Part shown: positions 1 to 9,202 of the stretch, piece by piece | Layout: every line of letters begins with the position of its first letter | Numbering within the stretch: the stretch's first letter is position 1 | Origin: Noviherbaspirillum aerium | Lineage (GTDB): Bacteria; Pseudomonadota; Gammaproteobacteria; Burkholderiales; Burkholderiaceae_D | Direction of reading: 5' to 3' | Length of the DNA stretch: 64,000 bases | NCBI RefSeq assembly: GCF_008929045.1 | Contig: NZ_VFAH01000019.1 | Location: forward strand, 1-64,000 | The notes under the pieces: generated by a model | Database searches by the model: none | What the model saw: the letters and a program-made list of their open reading frames with translations, nothing else | Told to the model about the DNA's origin: nothing | Position numbers and translations under genes: made by a program

Positions 1-268
1 GGGCCAGGATGTGGGAATAGGAGGATGCGATGGCCAGTGCCTGCTCGGCCACGTTTTCGGCGAGGCCGTCGGCGAAGTGAGGCGCATCGGCAACCAGCAC
101 CTTGGACACGCCGGCGATCTTGGAGGCGGCTTCGGCGGCGGCACCGCAGTTGGCGCCGGCAACCAGCACATGGACGTCACCGCCGCAGGCAGCGGCGGCG
201 GTGACGGTGTTGAGGGTGCTTCCCTTCAGGGAGGCGTTGTCGTGTTCAGCAATGACGAGTGCAGTCAT
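1..268 (-). CDS. etfA: Electron transfer flavoprotein subunit alpha (partial)
   Basis: This is the N-terminal 89 codons of EtfA; the rest lies left of the window. EtfA and EtfB form a soluble FAD/AMP heterodimer that passes electrons from acyl-CoA and other dehydrogenases to ETF-ubiquinone oxidoreductase. The visible start MTALVIAEHDN and the segment DVHVLVAGANCG match the N-terminal alpha/beta domain of the family. The ATG lies 50 bp downstream of the etfB stop, so the two genes form the usual etfB-etfA operon. A GGAAT Shine-Dalgarno-like stretch precedes the start. The FAD-binding C-terminal domain cannot be checked here. Confidence 0.93.
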   Translation of the reverse strand, partial: MTALVIAEHDNASLKGSTLNTVTAAAACGGDVHVLVAGANCGAAAEAASKIAGVSKVLVADAPHFADGLAENVAEQALAIASSYSHILA

Positions 269-318
269 GATGGATTCCGTATCTGAATTGGAGGTAAGCG
301 CGTTCGACCGCTGGCTGA

Positions 319-1068
319 TTAGATGACCTTGGCTTCGTTCTTGAGCTTGGTGACCAGCTCCTCAACGCTCTTGACCACGATGCCGGCCGAGCGCTTGGGC
401 GGCTCGGACACTTTCAGGGTCTTCAGGCGCGGCGTCACGTCAACACCCAGATCTGCCGGCTTGACTGTTTCCAGCGGCTTCTTCTTGGCCTTCATGATGT
501 TGGGCAGCGTCACATAGCGCGGCTCGTTCAGGCGCAGGTCGGTGGTGACGATCGCCGGCAGCTGCAGTGCAATCGTCTCCAGGCCGCCGTCGACTTCACG
601 CGTCACCGTCGCCTTGCCGTCCTCGATGCTGACCTTGGAGGCGAAGGTCGCCTGCGGCCAGCCCAGCAGCGCCGCGAGCATCTGGCCGGTCTGGTTGCAA
701 TCGTCATCAATGGCCTGCTTGCCGAGGATGATCAGCTGCGGCTGTTCCTTGTCGGCCAGGGCTTTGAGCAGCTTGGCCACGGCCAGCGGCTGCAGTTCCT
801 CGGCCGTCTCGACCAGCACGCCGCGGTCGGCGCCGATGGCCATGGCGGTGCGCAGGGTTTCCTGGCACTGCGTCACGCCGCAGGACACCGCCACGATTTC
901 GGTTACCTTGCCGCCTTCCTTGAGGCGGGTGGCTTCTTCGACGGCAATTTCGTCAAAGGGATTCATCGACATCTTGACGTTGGCGATATCGACGCCAGAA
1001 CCGTCAGACTTCACGCGCACCTTGACGTTGTAGTCCACCACGCGCTTGACTGGAACCAAAACTTTCAT
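319..1068 (-). CDS. etfB: Electron transfer flavoprotein subunit beta
   Basis: The 249-residue product has the full length of EtfB. It opens [16 protein letters not shown] and contains the family blocks [11 protein letters not shown] (about residues 34-44) and [15 protein letters not shown] (about 117-131), which belong to the AMP-binding core. It partners EtfA in electron transfer from beta-oxidation and amino-acid catabolism. An in-frame start eight codons upstream exists, but the ATG at 1068 gives the conserved N terminus. It is the first gene of the etfBA operon. The promoter region carries a perfect palindrome downstream of a TATAAT box, which suggests repression by a catabolic regulator. 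Confidence 0.96.
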   Translation of the reverse strand: MKVLVPVKRVVDYNVKVRVKSDGSGVDIANVKMSMNPFDEIAVEEATRLKEGGKVTEIVAVSCGVTQCQETLRTAMAIGADRGVLVETAEELQPLAVAKLLKALADKEQPQLIILGKQAIDDDCNQTGQMLAALLGWPQATFASKVSIEDGKATVTREVDGGLETIALQLPAIVTTDLRLNEPRYVTLPNIMKAKKKPLETVKPADLGVDVTPRLKTLKVSEPPKRSAGIVVKSVEELVTKLKNEAKVI

Positions 1069-1097
1069 AGCTTTGCCTTTGTAAAGAAACAATTGAC

Positions 1098-1109
1098 GTT
1101 TACGTAAAC
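1098..1109. promoter_or_regulatory. Palindromic operator-like site upstream of etfB
   Basis: A perfect 12-bp palindrome GTTTACGTAAAC lies 30 bp upstream of the etfB ATG, inside the longer string TTGACGTTTACGTAAAC (1093-1109). It sits between the predicted -10 box and the gene, where bound repressor would block transcription. From memory it resembles the operators proposed for LiuR-type MerR regulators of branched-chain amino-acid and fatty-acid catabolism, whose regulons often include etfBA. The regulator is not in the window. Confidence 0.5.
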
Positions 1110-1118
1110 CGAACCGTG

Positions 1119-1124
1119 ATTATA
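1119..1124 (-). promoter_or_regulatory. Predicted -10 box of etfBA
   Basis: Read on the minus strand the hexamer is TATAAT, a perfect sigma-70 -10 element. A weak -35 candidate, TTCTGC, sits 17 bp further upstream. Transcription would start about 10 bp before the GTTTACGTAAAC palindrome, so that site would overlap or follow the start point. Confidence 0.55.
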
Positions 1125-1341
1125 AAGAGATCTGTACTGATGCAGAAATTTAGCACGACCGTTCTTTTAATTGGTAGAGAGTATGCACTAAATTGAATGA
1201 AAAATCCAAGACGAGCCTGTTTTTACGATGGTGAAATGCCAGGGGGCAGCAGAAATTGCCGCATGGAAGCCGTCCCGCGGAGTTCACCGCGGAAGGTAGA
1301 TTAACGTGGAAGGAGCGGCACGTTTGTGCGCCTGATCATTC

Positions 1342-1569
1342 TTACTTGCGCTTCATGAAGAAGGTGAATTCCTTGTTGCTTTCGCTATGTCCGACAAGAT
1401 CATTGCCGGTCTGGCGTGCGAAAGCCTGAAAGTCGCGCACCGATCCGGGATCGGTCGCCAATACACGGAGTATTTCGCCGCTGCTCATTTCGGCCAGCGC
1501 CTTCTTCGCTTTCAAGATGGGTAAAGGACAATTCAGGCCGCGGGCGTCGAGCTCTTTATGAAAATCCAT
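1342..1569 (-). CDS. tusA: TusA/SirA-family sulfurtransferase
   Basis: A 75-residue protein of typical TusA size. It has the signature ELDARGLNCPLPILKAKKAL, in which the Cys of the CPxP motif (about residue 14) carries persulfide sulfur. Family members relay sulfur for tRNA thiolation, molybdenum cofactor or dissimilatory sulfur metabolism. No Tus partners are nearby, so the exact acceptor is unknown; YeeD-like or other TusA paralogues are possible alternatives. It stands alone between etfB and the Nudix gene. Confidence 0.85.
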   Translation of the reverse strand: MDFHKELDARGLNCPLPILKAKKALAEMSSGEILRVLATDPGSVRDFQAFARQTGNDLVGHSESNKEFTFFMKRK

Positions 1570-1706
1570 GTTCGAGTCCCTAAGAAACGATAGATGGGAA
1601 AGTTGCAGAAAATTCTACCGCAATTATGGGAGGGATGGTGCGACGCAGCAAGCCATAGAGAAATAATCGCGTGAAACCGCACAACGATACGCGCTTGGCG
1701 ATGGCA

Positions 1707-2225
1707 TCAGGAAGAAGGCCAGTCCAGGAACTCGACCGGAAGATTGCGCGACCGCATCCAGTCCGCCATCGCATAGCCGGTGCCGGCTCGCCATGGCCGC
1801 AGTTTTTCCGGTGCAACCAGCCGGTACTCGACCAACTCTTCCGACAGACGGATGTCGCCGGACGCCTTCACATGATAGGCAATGATGAGTTCGTTCTTGC
1901 GGATGAATTCATAGACGCCGATGAGTTTGATTTCGTCGGCATCCAGATTGGTTTCTTCCTTGAGTTCGCGGGCAACCCCCTGCTCCGGCGTTTCTCCGCG
2001 TTCCATGAAGCCGGTAATCAGCGCGAAGGTCTTTTCCGGCCAGGCCGCGTTCCGGGCCAGCAGGATGCGGCCCTCGACCTCGACCAGCGCGGCCACGACC
2101 GGCAATGGATTGTCCCAGTGCGTCCAGTGTCCGTCGGGACAGGCAAGCCGCAGCTTGCCGCCCTCCCCTGCGTCGGTCCGCTCGATCAGCGGGGTTGCGC
2201 ACATTGGACAATACCGGTAATCCAA
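1707..2225 (-). CDS. Nudix hydrolase with N-terminal zinc ribbon
   Basis: The 172-residue protein begins with a short zinc-ribbon-like segment (CPMC near residue 6, a further Cys near 29) followed by a Nudix domain. The Nudix box reads GFMERGETPEQGVARELKEE (about residues 72-91), fitting GX5EX7REUXEE, so the metal-binding glutamates are present. Nudix enzymes cleave nucleoside diphosphates linked to another group; the zinc ribbon is reminiscent of NudC-like NAD-cap/NADH pyrophosphatases, but the protein is shorter than NudC. It lies 26 bp downstream of alaS on the same strand and is probably cotranscribed. Substrate unknown. Confidence 0.85.
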   Translation of the reverse strand: MDYRYCPMCATPLIERTDAGEGGKLRLACPDGHWTHWDNPLPVVAALVEVEGRILLARNAAWPEKTFALITGFMERGETPEQGVARELKEETNLDADEIKLIGVYEFIRKNELIIAYHVKASGDIRLSEELVEYRLVAPEKLRPWRAGTGYAMADWMRSRNLPVEFLDWPSS

Positions 2226-2251
2226 GCCGTTCTCCTTTTGCGTTGATTGCG

Positions 2252-4879
2252 TCAGGCGCGCTCGCGCACCCAGGCGCCGACGCCGTCGAGCGCCTTTGCC
2301 AGACCGCTCGGATCGGTGCCCCCGGCCTGCGCCATGTCGGCACGGCCGCCGCCCTTGCCGCCCACCTGCTGGGCGACGAAGTTGACGAGTTCGCCAGCCT
2401 TGACCTTGGCGGTCGCGTCCTGGGTAACGCCGGCGATGAGGCTGACCTTGCCGTCGTTGACGGCGGCCAGCACGATAGCGGCGGTCTTGAGCTTGTCCTT
2501 GAGCTTGTCCATGGTCTCGCGCAGCGCCGGCACATCGGCGCCGTTCAGCGTGGCGGCAAGCACCTTGATGCCGTTGATGTCGACGGCCTTGCCGACCAGT
2601 TCATCGCCCTGGCTGGAAGCCAGCTTGCCCTTGAGCGAGGCCAGTTCCTTTTCCAGGCTGCGCACTTGTTCGAGCACGCTGCCGATGCGGCTGGAGATTT
2701 CGGCTGGCGTGGCTTTCAGCGTGCCGGCCACCTGGTTGACGGTGGATTCCAGCGATTGCAGGTAAGCCAGCGCATTCTCGCCGGTGACCGCTTCGATGCG
2801 GCGCACGCCGGCGGCAACGCCGCCTTCGGCCACGACCTTGAACAGGCCGATGTCGCCGGTGCGCTGCACGTGCGTGCCGCCGCACAATTCACGGCTGCTG
2901 CCGATGTCGAGCACGCGTACCTCGTCGCCGTATTTCTCGCCGAACAGCATCATCGCGCCGGACTTCTGCGCTTCATCGATCGCCATCACGCGCGCCTGGG
3001 TCGGATGGTTGGCAAGGATTTCCGCATTGACGATGGCTTCCACCTTGCGGATCTGCTCCTGCGTCAGCGGGCCGTTATGCGCGAAGTCGAAGCGCGTACG
3101 GTCGGCATTGACCAGCGAGCCCTTCTGCTGCACGTGCGCGCCGAGGACTTCACGCAGCGCCTTGTGCATCAGGTGGGTCGCGCTGTGGTTGCGCACGGTG
3201 CGGGCGCGCTTCTCGGCATCGACCTTGGCATTGACGACATCGCCAACCCGGATCACGCCTTCGACGATGCGGCCGTGATGGCCGAACACGTCAGCCTGGA
3301 TCTTAAGGGTATCTTCCACCAGGAAGCGGGATGCGCTGTTGCGCAGTTCGCCGGTATCGCCGACCTGGCCACCGCTCTCGGCATAGAAAGGCGTATGGTC
3401 GAGCACCACCACCGCATCGTCGCCCGAGTTGGCTTCGTTGACGGCCGTGCCGTCGACGTAGATGGCGGTGACCGCCGCGGTGTCGTGGATCAGCTTTTCA
3501 TAGCCGTGGAAGGTGGTCGGATGGCCGCTGTATTCCAGGCCCTGGGCCATCTTGAACTTGCCGGCTTCGCGGGCGCGCTGGCGCTGCTCGTCGAGCAGGG
3601 CGTTGAAGCGCGCCTCGTCCACCGTCACGCCGCGCTCGCGGCAGACGTCGGCGGTGAGGTCGACCGGAAAGCCGTAGGTATCGTGCAGCTTGAAGGCGGT
3701 GTCGCCGTCGATCTGCTGGGCGCCGGACGCGAGTGCGCGCTCCAGGATTTCCATGCCGTTGGCAATGGTGCGGAAGAAGGCGTCTTCTTCCTGCTTCAGC
3801 ACTTCGGTGGCGCGCTGCTCGTTCTGGCGCAGTTCCGGATAGGCTTCGCCCATTTCCCTGACCAGCGCGGACACCAGCTTGTGGAAGAACGGCTTGCGCG
3901 CGCCCAGCTTGTAGCCGTGGCGGATCGCGCGGCGGGCAATGCGGCGCAGCACATAGCCGCGGCCGGCGTTGCTCGGGATGACGCCGTCGACGACGGTGAA
4001 GGTGCAGGCGCGGATGTGGTCGGCGATCACTTTCAGCGAAGGGGAATCCTTGTCGCAGTCGCCGCCGCCGGATTCATCGACAGCCTGCTTGGCCGCGGCG
4101 AGCAGGTTGGCGAAGGTGTCGATTTCATAATTGCTGTGCACATGCTGCAGCACCGCGGTGATGCGCTCGAGGCCCATGCCGGTATCGACGCTGGGCTTGG
4201 GCAGCTTGTGCATCACGCCCGCTTCGTCGCGGTTGAACTGCATGAACACGTTGTTCCAGATCTCGATGTAGCGGTCGCCGTCTTCATCGGGCGATCCCGG
4301 CGGGCCGCCGGCCACGTCCGGACCGTGGTCGTAGAAGATCTCGGTGCAGGGGCCGCAGGGACCGGTGTCGCCCATCATCCAGAAATTGTCGGATGCATAA
4401 CGCGCGCCCTTGTTGTCGCCGATGCGCACGATGCGCTCGGCCGGCACGCCGACCGTCTTGTTCCAGATTTCGTAGGCTTCGTCATCTTCCGCATAGACCG
4501 TGACCCACAGCTTGTCCTTGGGCAGCTTGAACACTTCGGTCAGCAGTTCCCATGCGTACTGGATCGCGTCATGCTTGAAGTAGTCGCCGAAGCTGAAGTT
4601 GCCCAGCATTTCGAAGAAGGTATGGTGGCGCGCGGTGTAGCCGACGTTTTCGAGGTCATTGTGCTTGCCGCCGGCGCGGATGCACTTCTGCGAAGTCGTC
4701 GCTCGCGTATAGGGCCGCTTGTCGAAGCCGAGGAACACGTCCTTGAACTGGTTCATGCCGGCATTGGTAAACAGCAGCGTCGGATCGTCGCCGGGCACTA
4801 CCGGGCTGGACGAGACGATGGTGTGGCCCTTGGATTCGAAATACTTCAGGAATTTTTCGCGGATTTCAGACGATTTCAT
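2252..4879 (-). CDS. alaS: Alanyl-tRNA synthetase
   Basis: The 875-residue product has the full length of bacterial AlaRS and charges tRNA-Ala with alanine. The class II aminoacylation domain starts [19 protein letters not shown] and continues with [15 protein letters not shown] and [13 protein letters not shown]. The editing domain shows [11 protein letters not shown] (HxxxH, about residues 562-566) and the [11 protein letters not shown] zinc/active-site block (about 664). The C-terminal Gly-rich end [13 protein letters not shown] is typical. The ATG at 4879 gives the conserved N terminus. A 927-residue reading frame on the other strand across this gene is a codon-bias shadow. Confidence 0.98.
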   Translation of the reverse strand: MKSSEIREKFLKYFESKGHTIVSSSPVVPGDDPTLLFTNAGMNQFKDVFLGFDKRPYTRATTSQKCIRAGGKHNDLENVGYTARHHTFFEMLGNFSFGDYFKHDAIQYAWELLTEVFKLPKDKLWVTVYAEDDEAYEIWNKTVGVPAERIVRIGDNKGARYASDNFWMMGDTGPCGPCTEIFYDHGPDVAGGPPGSPDEDGDRYIEIWNNVFMQFNRDEAGVMHKLPKPSVDTGMGLERITAVLQHVHSNYEIDTFANLLAAAKQAVDESGGGDCDKDSPSLKVIADHIRACTFTVVDGVIPSNAGRGYVLRRIARRAIRHGYKLGARKPFFHKLVSALVREMGEAYPELRQNEQRATEVLKQEEDAFFRTIANGMEILERALASGAQQIDGDTAFKLHDTYGFPVDLTADVCRERGVTVDEARFNALLDEQRQRAREAGKFKMAQGLEYSGHPTTFHGYEKLIHDTAAVTAIYVDGTAVNEANSGDDAVVVLDHTPFYAESGGQVGDTGELRNSASRFLVEDTLKIQADVFGHHGRIVEGVIRVGDVVNAKVDAEKRARTVRNHSATHLMHKALREVLGAHVQQKGSLVNADRTRFDFAHNGPLTQEQIRKVEAIVNAEILANHPTQARVMAIDEAQKSGAMMLFGEKYGDEVRVLDIGSSRELCGGTHVQRTGDIGLFKVVAEGGVAAGVRRIEAVTGENALAYLQSLESTVNQVAGTLKATPAEISSRIGSVLEQVRSLEKELASLKGKLASSQGDELVGKAVDINGIKVLAATLNGADVPALRETMDKLKDKLKTAAIVLAAVNDGKVSLIAGVTQDATAKVKAGELVNFVAQQVGGKGGGRADMAQAGGTDPSGLAKALDGVGAWVRERA

Positions 4880-5004
4880 GTTCAGTGACGAATAGGGGTA
4901 AGCGGGGATCTTGCAAACGCTTGATTATACGTGATAAGTCCCGCGCGAAGCGCTGTGGCCGGATCGGCAAAACCGGCGCGGAAAGCCTGCCGCCCGGGAT
5001 CGCT

Positions 5005-5781
5005 TTACCCGGCGAAATCGGGGCCGATCAGATCGATCCGGTCGGTGCAGAAGGCGTCGACGCCCCATTCCAGCAGTTCGCGCGCGCGCGGCGGGTCGTT
5101 GACGGTATAGCAGAACAATCCGTATCCGGCCTGCTTCACCTCGGCGGCTTGCCGGTGCGACAACTTCCTGTGGTTGGTATGGAGGGCAACCGCCTCAAGC
5201 GCTTTCAGCTGCTCATGCCAGCCAGGCAAGATGGCATCGAGCAGGAAGCCGCGCGGTATTGCGGGAGCGGCGCGGGCGGCTTGCATCAGCGCATCAAACG
5301 AAAACGAGGAGAACAGCGGCAGGCCCGAAGGATCATGCGGCTTGCCATCATTTTCAGCAATGGCGATTTCCTCTGCGAAAAGACGCCGCGTGACGTCGCC
5401 GACAATGCGTCCGGTTTCCGCTTCATGGCCGGGCGCCGGCTTGATTTCGACATTCATCCAGATGCCGTTGGTTTTGCAGAAATGCACCGCCTGTTCATAC
5501 GTCGGCACCGGTTCGCCTGCGAAGCCGGCACCGAACCAGGATCCGGCATCGAAGCGGCCGAGCTCGGCGGCGCTGGTCTGCGCGACCTGCCCTTGCGCAT
5601 GCACGGTGCGGCCGAAATGGGGATCGTGCATCAGCACGGGAATGCCATCGGCCGACAGCATGACATCGAATTCCACGGCGCGGAAGCCGTAGGACAGGCC
5701 GCATCGCAATGCGGCAATCGTGTTCTCCGGGGCAAGCGTGCCGCCGCCGCGATGTGCGATGATTTTCGGATAAAACCACAT
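5005..5781 (-). CDS. ugpQ: Glycerophosphodiester phosphodiesterase
   Basis: A GDPD of about 258 residues that hydrolyses glycerophosphodiesters to glycerol-3-phosphate and an alcohol. The N-terminal catalytic block IIAHRGGGTLAPENTIAAL and the motif EFDVMLSADGIPVLMHDP contain the His, Glu and Asp residues expected for the metal-dependent active site. There is no signal peptide, so it resembles cytoplasmic UgpQ rather than periplasmic GlpQ. I use the ATG at 5781; the frame can be extended to a TTG at 5811, but that stretch contains GATAATATT, which looks more like a -10 element than coding sequence. Confidence 0.9.
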   Translation of the reverse strand: MWFYPKIIAHRGGGTLAPENTIAALRCGLSYGFRAVEFDVMLSADGIPVLMHDPHFGRTVHAQGQVAQTSAAELGRFDAGSWFGAGFAGEPVPTYEQAVHFCKTNGIWMNVEIKPAPGHEAETGRIVGDVTRRLFAEEIAIAENDGKPHDPSGLPLFSSFSFDALMQAARAAPAIPRGFLLDAILPGWHEQLKALEAVALHTNHRKLSHRQAAEVKQAGYGLFCYTVNDPPRARELLEWGVDAFCTDRIDLIGPDFAG

Positions 5782-5918
5782 GGCTTGATCTATGTCTCGG
5801 AATATTATCAAACGAGTCGTAGTCTAATGCCAATCGTTAATCCAGGGCGAAGGCCGCATTGCGATGTCGTCGCGATGATGGTGATCCGCATGCGGCCAGC
5901 CCCTTAAATTGCATTGCC

Positions 5919-7760
5919 ATGCCAGCTGATAGCACCTACTCCACGCCTTTCGATACGGCCACTTTCATTATTCCGGCAGAGTGGCACGCCTTCTCCGATC
6001 TCCTGGGCGGAGCGGATACCGGCCTGCTGTTCTTGCGCGACGGCATCGTCCTGCATGTCAATCCGACGCTCGCCTCGCAACTCGGTTATGACGAAGACGA
6101 ACTTTCCGGCCAGCCGCTGGAATCCCTTTTCCTCAGGCAAGACGGCGACGCCGTGCAGCCGCCCGCCAACGACGGCAGCCACATCAGGCTGCGCAACAAG
6201 AATGGCACCGCGCATGATTTCCTGCTGATTGCCAACCGCGTCGATACCCTTACCGGCGCCGGCTGCGTGATCTGGGTGCTGCAGCCGCTGCTGTCGAAGC
6301 GCGAGATCGATGCGCCCGATTCGCCAAGCCGGCTTCGTGCCATCACGGAACATTTGCCGGACCTGGTGATGGTGTGCGATCCCGACGGCAGCATCAGCTA
6401 TGCCAACAAGGCCTACGACAATCTCGCCGGTTCCCAAGGCAGATCAGTGGCGGACCTGGCGCACGAGGAAGACCGCCCCGGATTCCAGCGCGCTCTGGCG
6501 GAGGCAACCGAAAGCGGGCGCACCGGGCATCTGGCTTTCAGGCTCAAGTCCCGCGCCGGCGGCTGGCGTCATGTCGCCGGCGAAGTGCGCAATCTGCTCG
6601 CCGACGAAGACATCGGCGGCCTGCTGCTCAACCTGCGCGATGTCACCGAAGAAACCCAGCGCCAGCAGGATATTGCCGCGGAGAAGAAGCGGCAGCTGCA
6701 TTACCTGACGCGCCTGCTGCAGACGGCGCAGCATCCGCATGCCAATTTTTCTTCGGCGCTCAAGGTCATACTCAAGTCGGCCGCCAAGGCCCTGGGCACC
6801 CATCGTTGCGCCTACTGGGATGTGCATGACGAAGCCGCGCGCACGCTGTGCATGCTGTCCTATGACGAAACGAAGCAGAACTTCATCGAGGAAAAGGTGG
6901 ACCAGGCCGGCGGCAGCCTGCATCCGCTGCTGCGCAACGTGCTGCGCACCGAGCATCAGCTGGTGATTGCCGACGTCGACCAGGATCCGCGCGCCGCGCT
7001 GTATTGCGAATATTTCCATGCGCATTCGATCAAGGCGGTGATCGCCATGCCGGTCAAGCACAACGACAAGTACGTCGGCGTGCTGATGCTGTCGCATTTC
7101 GGACAGGCACGGCAGTGGCGGCGCGATGAATCGGAGTTCGCCGAAAGCGTCGCCGGTGTCGTTTCGCTGATTCTCAGGGAAGTCGAACGCGTCCGCGCGG
7201 AAGCGCAGGCCAAGCATTTCGCCCGCCATGACCGGCTCACCGGCCTGCCGAACCGCGACTCCCTGCTCGACCAGGCGGCCGACATTTTCCCCAAGCTGAC
7301 CGCGAAAGCCAATACGCTGGCGGCCTTCTTCATCGATCTCGACGGCTTCAAGGAAGTCAACGACAACCTGGGCAAGGATGTCGGCGACGAGCTGCTGAAG
7401 GCGGCGGCGATGCGACTGCGCAACGTGGTGCGCAAGAACGACATCATTGCCCGCCTCGGCGGCGATGAGTTCCTGCTGCTGGCGGTGAACCTGAGCGACA
7501 TGAAGATTGCCGACGACATCGCCTCGCAGCTGGTGGACACCATGCGCGGCGCCTTTTCGGTCGGCGGACACAAGGTGCAGATTTCGGCCAGCGTCGGCAT
7601 CGCGCTCTACCCGTTCGATGGCACCGACCTCGACACGCTGATGCGCAAGGCCGATATCGCCCTGGTGGAAGCCAAGCGCTCCGGCCGCGACCAGTACCAG
7701 ATGTTCCGGCCGCAGTTGAACGACGGTCTTCCGCCGACGACGCGCAGCGGCCGCAACTGA
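5919..7760 (+). CDS. PAS-PAS-GAF diguanylate cyclase
   Basis: A 613-residue sensor that should make cyclic di-GMP. Two PAS domains are visible (about residues 20-130 and 145-260, the second starting LRAITEHLPDLVMVCDPDGS), then a GAF domain (about 275-440) and a C-terminal GGDEF domain (about 450-605). The catalytic motif RLGGDEFLLL is intact, and RKND five residues before it is a good inhibitory I-site (RxxD). No transmembrane segment is evident, so sensing is probably cytoplasmic. No EAL domain is fused and no partner gene is adjacent. The ATG at 5919 is preferred to a frame opening 20 codons upstream. Confidence 0.9.
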   Translation: MPADSTYSTPFDTATFIIPAEWHAFSDLLGGADTGLLFLRDGIVLHVNPTLASQLGYDEDELSGQPLESLFLRQDGDAVQPPANDGSHIRLRNKNGTAHDFLLIANRVDTLTGAGCVIWVLQPLLSKREIDAPDSPSRLRAITEHLPDLVMVCDPDGSISYANKAYDNLAGSQGRSVADLAHEEDRPGFQRALAEATESGRTGHLAFRLKSRAGGWRHVAGEVRNLLADEDIGGLLLNLRDVTEETQRQQDIAAEKKRQLHYLTRLLQTAQHPHANFSSALKVILKSAAKALGTHRCAYWDVHDEAARTLCMLSYDETKQNFIEEKVDQAGGSLHPLLRNVLRTEHQLVIADVDQDPRAALYCEYFHAHSIKAVIAMPVKHNDKYVGVLMLSHFGQARQWRRDESEFAESVAGVVSLILREVERVRAEAQAKHFARHDRLTGLPNRDSLLDQAADIFPKLTAKANTLAAFFIDLDGFKEVNDNLGKDVGDELLKAAAMRLRNVVRKNDIIARLGGDEFLLLAVNLSDMKIADDIASQLVDTMRGAFSVGGHKVQISASVGIALYPFDGTDLDTLMRKADIALVEAKRSGRDQYQMFRPQLNDGLPPTTRSGRN

Positions 7761-7906
7761 GCGGGTTCCATGCACCGGGGCCGCGCCCGGCGCGGTTTCA
7801 TGCATGGGGTTAGAATCGGTGGAGCTTGGCCGGCGCAGGCAATGGAGACGCGGCGGCAAAGCGAAGTCCCGACGTTTCATCGATGCTCACGACAAATTCT
7901 CAAAAC

Positions 7907-9145
7907 ATGCCCGCCACGCCCGCCAAACAAGCGCTTTCCCATATCCGCGTTCTCGACCTCACCCGTGTCCTCGCCGGGCCGTGGTGCGCGCAGAACCTTG
8001 CCGATCTCGGCGCCGACGTCATCAAGATCGAACGTCCGGGCGCCGGCGACGACACCCGCCACTGGGGCCCGCCCTACCTGCGCGATGGCGAAGGCAGGGA
8101 CACCAGCGAAGCGGCCTACTATCTCGCCGCCAACCGCAACAAGCGCTCGGTCACGCTCGACATCGCCTCGGCGGAAGGCCAGCGGATCATCCGCGAACTG
8201 GCGCGGCAGTCCGACGTGGTGCTGGAAAACTACAAGGTCGGGCAGCTGAAGAAATACGGGCTCGACTATGAATCCCTCAGGCGCGAGAAGCCCGATCTCG
8301 TCTATTGCTCGGTGACCGGTTTCGGCCAGGACGGCCCTTACGCGCAGCGCGCCGGCTATGACTTCATCATCCAGGGCATGGGCGGCTTCATGTCGATCAC
8401 CGGCGAGCGCGACGACCTGCCGGGCGGCGGGCCGCAGAAGGCCGGCGTGGCGATCTCGGACCTGATGACCGGCATGTATGCGACCATCGCGGTGATGGCC
8501 GCCCTGACGCATCGCGACCGCACCGGCGAAGGCCAGTACATCGACATGGCCCTGCTGGACGTGCAGGTCGCCATGCTGGCCAACATGAACACCAATTACC
8601 TCGCGAGCGGACAGGCGCCGAAGCGCTGGGGCAATGCGCATCCGAACATCGTGCCCTACCAGACCTTCCCCACCTCGGACGGCTACATCATCGTCGCCGT
8701 CGGCAACGACGGCCAGTACCGCCGCTTCGTCGAAGCCGGCGGGCGGCCCGACCTGCACCAGGACGAGCGTTTCGCCACCAATCCGATGCGGGTGCGGCAC
8801 CGCGACACGCTGGTGCCCCTGCTGGCCGACATGGTCAGGACCAAGACCAAGCAGGAATGGATCGACGCGCTGGAAGCGGCGGGCGTGCCCTGCGGACCGA
8901 TCAACGACCTGGATGAAGTGTTCGACAATCCGCAGGTGCAGGCGCGCGGCTTGCGCGTCGACATGCCGCATCCGAGCGGCGGCACGGTCAAGCTGGTTGG
9001 CAGCCCGATGAGAATGTCGGCCACGCCGCCGCGCTACGACGCGCCACCGCCGACGCTGGGCCAGCATACCGACCAGGTGTTGCGCGACATCCTCGGCTAC
9101 GGCGAACCGCAGATCCAGGAATTGCGCGCCAAGGGTTTGATCTGA
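7907..9145 (+). CDS. Class III (CaiB/BaiF) CoA-transferase
   Basis: About 412 residues, the family's usual size. These enzymes move CoA between carboxylic acids through an aspartyl-CoA thioester. The N terminus SHIRVLDLTRVLAGPWCAQ and the block LGADVIKIERPGAGD are diagnostic; the likely catalytic Asp lies in GQYIDMALLDVQ. Another ATG at 7883 could be the start; neither has a clear Shine-Dalgarno site. The gamma-glutamyltransferase-like gene follows 57 bp downstream on the same strand, but no shared pathway is obvious. Substrate (formyl, succinyl, carnitine or other acyl) cannot be assigned. Confidence 0.88.
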   Translation: MPATPAKQALSHIRVLDLTRVLAGPWCAQNLADLGADVIKIERPGAGDDTRHWGPPYLRDGEGRDTSEAAYYLAANRNKRSVTLDIASAEGQRIIRELARQSDVVLENYKVGQLKKYGLDYESLRREKPDLVYCSVTGFGQDGPYAQRAGYDFIIQGMGGFMSITGERDDLPGGGPQKAGVAISDLMTGMYATIAVMAALTHRDRTGEGQYIDMALLDVQVAMLANMNTNYLASGQAPKRWGNAHPNIVPYQTFPTSDGYIIVAVGNDGQYRRFVEAGGRPDLHQDERFATNPMRVRHRDTLVPLLADMVRTKTKQEWIDALEAAGVPCGPINDLDEVFDNPQVQARGLRVDMPHPSGGTVKLVGSPMRMSATPPRYDAPPPTLGQHTDQVLRDILGYGEPQIQELRAKGLI

Positions 9146-9202
9146 TCCTTTTCTGACCCTTTTCCGGCCCGTTTGATCTTTTAAAACCATAAGGGAGCTG
9201 CC

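Noticed and set aside
2105-4888. A 927-residue open frame on the plus strand
   Set aside because: It runs antisense through alaS. In GC-rich DNA the complementary frame of a real gene often stays open; the translation has no family-like sequence and lacks a ribosome site.
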